A DNA stretch of 7,134 nucleotides from an uncultured Saprospiraceae bacterium. Lineage in GTDB: Bacteria; Bacteroidota; Bacteroidia; Chitinophagales; Saprospiraceae. The notes under the pieces are model-generated. The model made no database searches. It was not told the DNA's origin and saw nothing but the letters and a program-made list of their open reading frames with translations. The translations under genes were made by a program, and so were the position numbers. The stretch spans positions 1 to 7,134 of the forward strand of contig CALDEN010000199.1 in NCBI GenBank assembly GCA_937942405.1. The letters run 5' to 3'. Below are positions 5,801 to 7,134 of the stretch, piece after piece. Each line of letters starts with the position of its first letter. Position 1 is the stretch's first letter.

Positions 5801-7134
5801 TCTATATCTCCACATGCATACTCTATCTCTTCAGGTGTGCCATCATTGGATCGATCCAGATAGGTCTCATTATAGAGTCCTTCTCCTGGCTGAGGTATAC
5901 CATCTGGACTTGTAGATCCGCAGTAATCATACAGCTCATCACCGATCGTCTCTGGATCACTCAAATTAATAGACACGTTAAATGTTAAGAAATAACAATG
6001 TGTAGAGTCATAATCTAATACTACATCCTCTGCCAATACATATGGTGCATCTGACACATAAATACCTGAAACATTTGTCCCTGTTCCGTCATCTATATCC
6101 GTAGTATAAGACATCCCGTTAATGACAAAATCATCATCAAAATATGGTATATCCCATAGGTCATATGCCCCTACCGCACCGCCGATGTTATCGACTGTTA
6201 CTTTATAGTTTATATCATAGGTTCTGTCGGAATTACGTGTATATCCTACAAAATCCTTTTCATGTGTTATATAAGGTATATCTGCACACACCGAATCACG
6301 GATATCTGGAACGTTGTCTTGATTTACATCCAAAATAGATTCGTTAAACAAGGCTTGTCCTGGCATATTATCTATTGCTGGATTCTGTCGCTCACCACAC
6401 TTAGTATACATCGCGTCTCCCGGAGTATCTTCATCTTTAAGATCTACAATCGTACATACGGTAAGTATATAAGTATGCGATCCAAATCCAGGTAAAAACT
6501 CTGCATCACCTAACAGCCATCCCTCTGCAGGAACATCCGTATCTAAACTGGTCAATGAATGTACACTCGAACTATACTCAGCACTCAGAATGATAAAGTC
6601 ATCATCGAAAGCAGGCAAATCCCATAAAGTATATCTCCCTACATTATTCCCTGTATTCCAGACTCGTATATTATACTCTGTGCAGTAACTATCATCTGGA
6701 TTCTGTGTTACTCGTTGTATGGTTTTTTCTTGTTTTATACCGATAACATCTACTTTAAATGAGCAGGTGTTTGTATTGCCATTTATATCTGTTACTGTAT
6801 AGTTTACATAGGAGAACCCAGCAGCAAATGAGGCTGTTTCTACCGCTCCTGGCGTCACATCTAAGATTTCATTCGTTGACCAATCCGGAGACATTATACT
6901 TACATCTAACTGATCGATACCACAATTATCCGTAGGGATCGGATGCGGCCACTCAAACTCAGCAAAACAGATTCCATCTATTTCCATATCTGCAATAAGC
7001 ACTGTATCAGCAGGACATACTATCAATGGTAGCTCTAAATCTATGAGCTCTACCGTAAAGCAACACTCTGAGCTATTATCGCTCTCATCTGTAATCACAT
7101 AACACACTTCACTGATTCCTAAGTTAAATACGAC
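2605..7134 (-). CDS. Very large T9SS-exported surface protein with HYR, DUF11-like, SdrD_B-like and FnIII-like modules (N-terminus outside window)
   Basis: The frame is open from the right edge (V1, 7134-7132) to TAG at 2605-2607, giving 1509 residues. The GTG at 7105-7107 is internal, because in-frame coding sequence (VVFNLGISE) of the same HYR domain precedes it. In order there are a partial HYR domain (1-32), a HYR domain (about 33-131), two ~155-residue repeats of unnamed type (136-446), three DUF11-like modules with acidic linkers (447-946), three SdrD_B-like modules (951-1319), an FnIII-like domain (about 1320-1425) and a type-A T9SS sorting domain (1426-1509). The signal peptide would lie upstream of the window. 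Proteins built this way are exported across the outer membrane by the T9SS and are then anchored or released. A structural or adhesive role is inferred from the beta-sandwich modules; no catalytic motif is visible. The Asp-rich linkers and SdrD_B loops suggest calcium binding. A terminator follows the gene, so this is the end of its transcript. Confidence 0.92.
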   Translation of the reverse strand, partial: VVFNLGISEVCYVITDESDNSSECCFTVELIDLELPLIVCPADTVLIADMEIDGICFAEFEWPHPIPTDNCGIDQLDVSIMSPDWSTNEILDVTPGAVETASFAAGFSYVNYTVTDINGNTNTCSFKVDVIGIKQEKTIQRVTQNPDDSYCTEYNIRVWNTGNNVGRYTLWDLPAFDDDFIILSAEYSSSVHSLTSLDTDVPAEGWLLGDAEFLPGFGSHTYILTVCTIVDLKDEDTPGDAMYTKCGERQNPAIDNMPGQALFNESILDVNQDNVPDIRDSVCADIPYITHEKDFVGYTRNSDRTYDINYKVTVDNIGGAVGAYDLWDIPYFDDDFVINGMSYTTDIDDGTGTNVSGIYVSDAPYVLAEDVVLDYDSTHCYFLTFNVSINLSDPETIGDELYDYCGSTSPDGIPQPGEGLYNETYLDRSNDGTPEEIEYACGDIEIVDLALRKTLETAAPYAYGDELTFKIEIFNQGNIDLYNIEINDYLPIGYTFIAAANDASWTQLSPSALQYVAIPGPLAPASSTFIELNLQLEQTSGGYKDWDNYAEIHYMEDVNQVDKSLEDVDSTPDDIDGNDNPVMVGDADDDLITKGGPYFDEDEDDHDPAGPYIFDLALKKEHDAAASTYQYGGTQVYNITVYNQGNEDATNIEIVDTLPCGLIFDQTSAVNIAQGWLYDFSTNEVRVTLFSTLQPGNSVVVPIALELQSCFDAEGYVNFTEIESADDTDPETVGLPVDIDSTPDDDNTNDVGGTPNDPTQDNVVTDPGIIDEDDHDPEELRFLDLALRKTIDNEGPYSPGEFAEFEIEIFNQGTVDAYNIEITDYLNSGFIFNAGGVNAGWTNVGSYVAYTYPGPLAAGDSATISITLEIQVPANASFDVWVNEAEISAADDNTDPNDTPLSDIDSDLDNDPDNDNDVQPGDDDDNVIDEHAIPDGDDEDDNDVASVIVVGKLCGVVWNDCNGDGVQNDFNSGLAGVQVEIYDEFGNFVEIVTTNNSGLYESDYLLPANYYIKVIKPSDYLTTDFRQGEFLNLDSDINDSNGECTSALAYVQGGACDKGSFDVGLYQCIPIGELVWYDINENDVKDAFENGINGLTVELWKLVDGVWTLYGSQYSGHKPGTPSDDGYFKFCAPPGVYEIRMDIPYNALVPARKDIGTNASLDLTDANESAIDSDLSHDQRTGVFAINCTMSDICNIGAGYYPMSQVGNRVWFDEDNDGLQDASEEGIYGVLVEAFDADDNMINSTTTDFSGRYMIDYLGQNDYYLKFSPPFNYAVTDPNQGPDNIDSDVDHSNGYNTTALISLNAGDSIVTIDAGVMLGVVDLSWLSFEGENRGAHNHLTWSTATETNTSHFVVERSFDNDQDFEEIGKVAAAGNSVEERAYEIRDYDIEVSGAYYYRLRQVDIDEAFTYSNIVKIDVRKEKDASLELYPNPARSSVNLDIYMSRNDLVKVSIWDAQGKLVDQNLINEEMTAGLNTRSLDIRAYAAGMYSVKVEVGNTFFKKKLIILKD
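2860..3177 (-). other. FnIII-like domain preceding the sorting domain
   Basis: Residues about 1320-1425 contain LTWSTATETNTSHFVVERS, then FEEIGKVAAAGNS, YYYRLRQVD and YSNIVKI. This pattern is very common just before T9SS sorting domains in Bacteroidota and has the strand layout of a fibronectin type III fold. It is probably a spacer. No binding function can be read from it. Confidence 0.75.
3178..4284 (-). repeat. Three tandem SdrD_B-like (Cna-B-type) modules
   Basis: The modules span residues 951-1068, 1069-1202 and 1203-1319. Each starts with a G-x-(V/L)-V-W-x-D strand and an Asp/Asn loop: WNDCNGDGVQND, WYDINENDVKDAFENG and WFDEDNDGLQDASEEG. Each has an aromatic-rich middle strand (NYYIKV, VYEIRMD, DYYLKF) and a DSD motif later on (LDSDIND, IDSDLSH, IDSDVDH). 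In SdrD-type B modules the N-terminal loop binds calcium and stiffens the rod. Module 2 has Asn-Asp where the other two have Asp-Gly, so its site may be altered. It is also about 15 residues longer, with an insert around GSQYSGHKPGTPSDDG. Module 1 carries extra Cys residues (LCGVVWNDC, GEC, GGAC) that could form disulfides. Confidence 0.85.
4297..5796 (-). repeat. Three tandem ~167-residue DUF11-like modules with acidic linkers
   Basis: Units begin at residues 447 (VDLALRKT), 614 (FDLALKKE) and 783 (LDLALRKT), with spacings of 167 and 169 residues. Each has a DUF11-like beta-sandwich with the mark (I/V)xNQGxxDxxNIEIxDxL, then an acidic linker of roughly 40-60 residues. All three linkers end in DEDD(H/N)D. 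The third linker (about 4300-4465) is the most acidic, about 40-45% Asp/Glu, and at DNA level is a low-complexity GAT/GAC-rich tract. Units 1 and 3 are more alike than either is to unit 2. DUF11 repeats are known from bacterial and archaeal surface proteins. The linkers may bind divalent cations; this is inferred from composition only. Confidence 0.85.
5797..6729 (-). repeat. Two tandem ~155-residue repeats of unrecognised type
   Basis: Unit A covers residues 136-291 and unit B residues 292-446. They align from EK(T/D) at the start, through YNIRVWNTGNNVGRYTLWD in A and YKVTVDNIGGAVGAYDLWD in B, to the shared core LWDxPxFDDDF. Later matches are the paired endings LFNESILDVNQDNVPD and LYNETYLDRSNDGTPE, each followed by a C-(A/G)-D-I segment. 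Each unit also has a Cys near an LxD...GD...YxxCG stretch. The opening strands resemble a DUF11-like fold, so these may be distant DUF11 relatives, but the FDDDF core and Cys pattern are not part of any family I recognise. Confidence 0.7.
6742..7134 (-). repeat. HYR domains: one partial (7039-7134) and one complete (about 6742-7038)
   Basis: The complete copy (residues about 33-131) starts with PLIVCPADTV, has the central TDNCG, and ends with VNYTVTDINGNTNTCSFKVDV. The first 32 residues in the window repeat that ending (VCYVITDESDNSSECCFTVELID), so another HYR domain runs off the right edge. HYR is an immunoglobulin-like extracellular module often found in long tandem arrays, so more copies may lie upstream. 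Confidence 0.85.

Noticed and set aside
2932..6495. Several other short plus-strand open frames opposite the large surface protein
   Set aside because: They have low-complexity or Cys/Ile/Tyr-rich translations with no family resemblance, and the opposite strand is continuously coding.
7105..7107. GTG as the start codon of the large protein
   Set aside because: The frame continues upstream to the window edge with residues that belong to the same HYR domain, and no signal peptide follows the GTG.

Overview
The window is AT-rich DNA from a member of the Bacteroidota. The evidence is a large secreted multidomain protein ending in a type IX secretion (T9SS) C-terminal sorting domain, a TPR-containing sensor histidine kinase with its own signal peptide, a TAnnTTTG-type promoter element, and no Shine-Dalgarno motif at the one start codon that can be seen. 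The domain mix in the large protein (HYR, DUF11-like, SdrD_B-like, FnIII-like, T9SS sorting domain) is familiar from marine Saprospiria, Flavobacteriia and Cytophagia. The genus cannot be told from this.

Layout from left to right. (1) Positions 1-159 (+) hold the last 52 residues of a response-regulator receiver domain whose start lies outside the window. (2) Convergent to it, 20 bp away, is a TPR/transmembrane sensor histidine kinase on the minus strand (2352 down to 180). Its reading frame is broken by one extra base in a C6 tract (G6 on the plus strand, 450-455). The frame carrying the signal peptide, TPRs, membrane helix, H-box and N-box ends at 418. The G1, F and G2 ATP-lid motifs lie in another frame at 482-180. 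Removing one C would give a complete kinase of about 723 residues. (3) A 252-bp gap (2353-2604) contains a strong rho-independent terminator for the upstream gene and, just past it, a candidate kinase promoter. (4) Positions 2605-7134 (-) hold the C-terminal 1509 residues of a very large secreted protein whose frame stays open to the right edge. It consists of stacked repeat families: HYR (one partial, one complete), two copies of a ~155-residue repeat I cannot name, three ~167-residue DUF11-like modules with acidic linkers, three SdrD_B-like modules, one FnIII-like domain and the sorting domain.

The kinase and the receiver protein plausibly form a two-component pair, from adjacency and convergent orientation only. 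The large protein reads as a cell-surface or released adhesin-like protein exported by the T9SS. Nothing in the sequence ties it to the kinase, and the terminator separates them transcriptionally. I found no tRNA, rRNA, CRISPR array, insertion sequence or phage gene. The points most worth a second look are the homopolymer frameshift in the kinase and the unnamed repeat pair in the surface protein.
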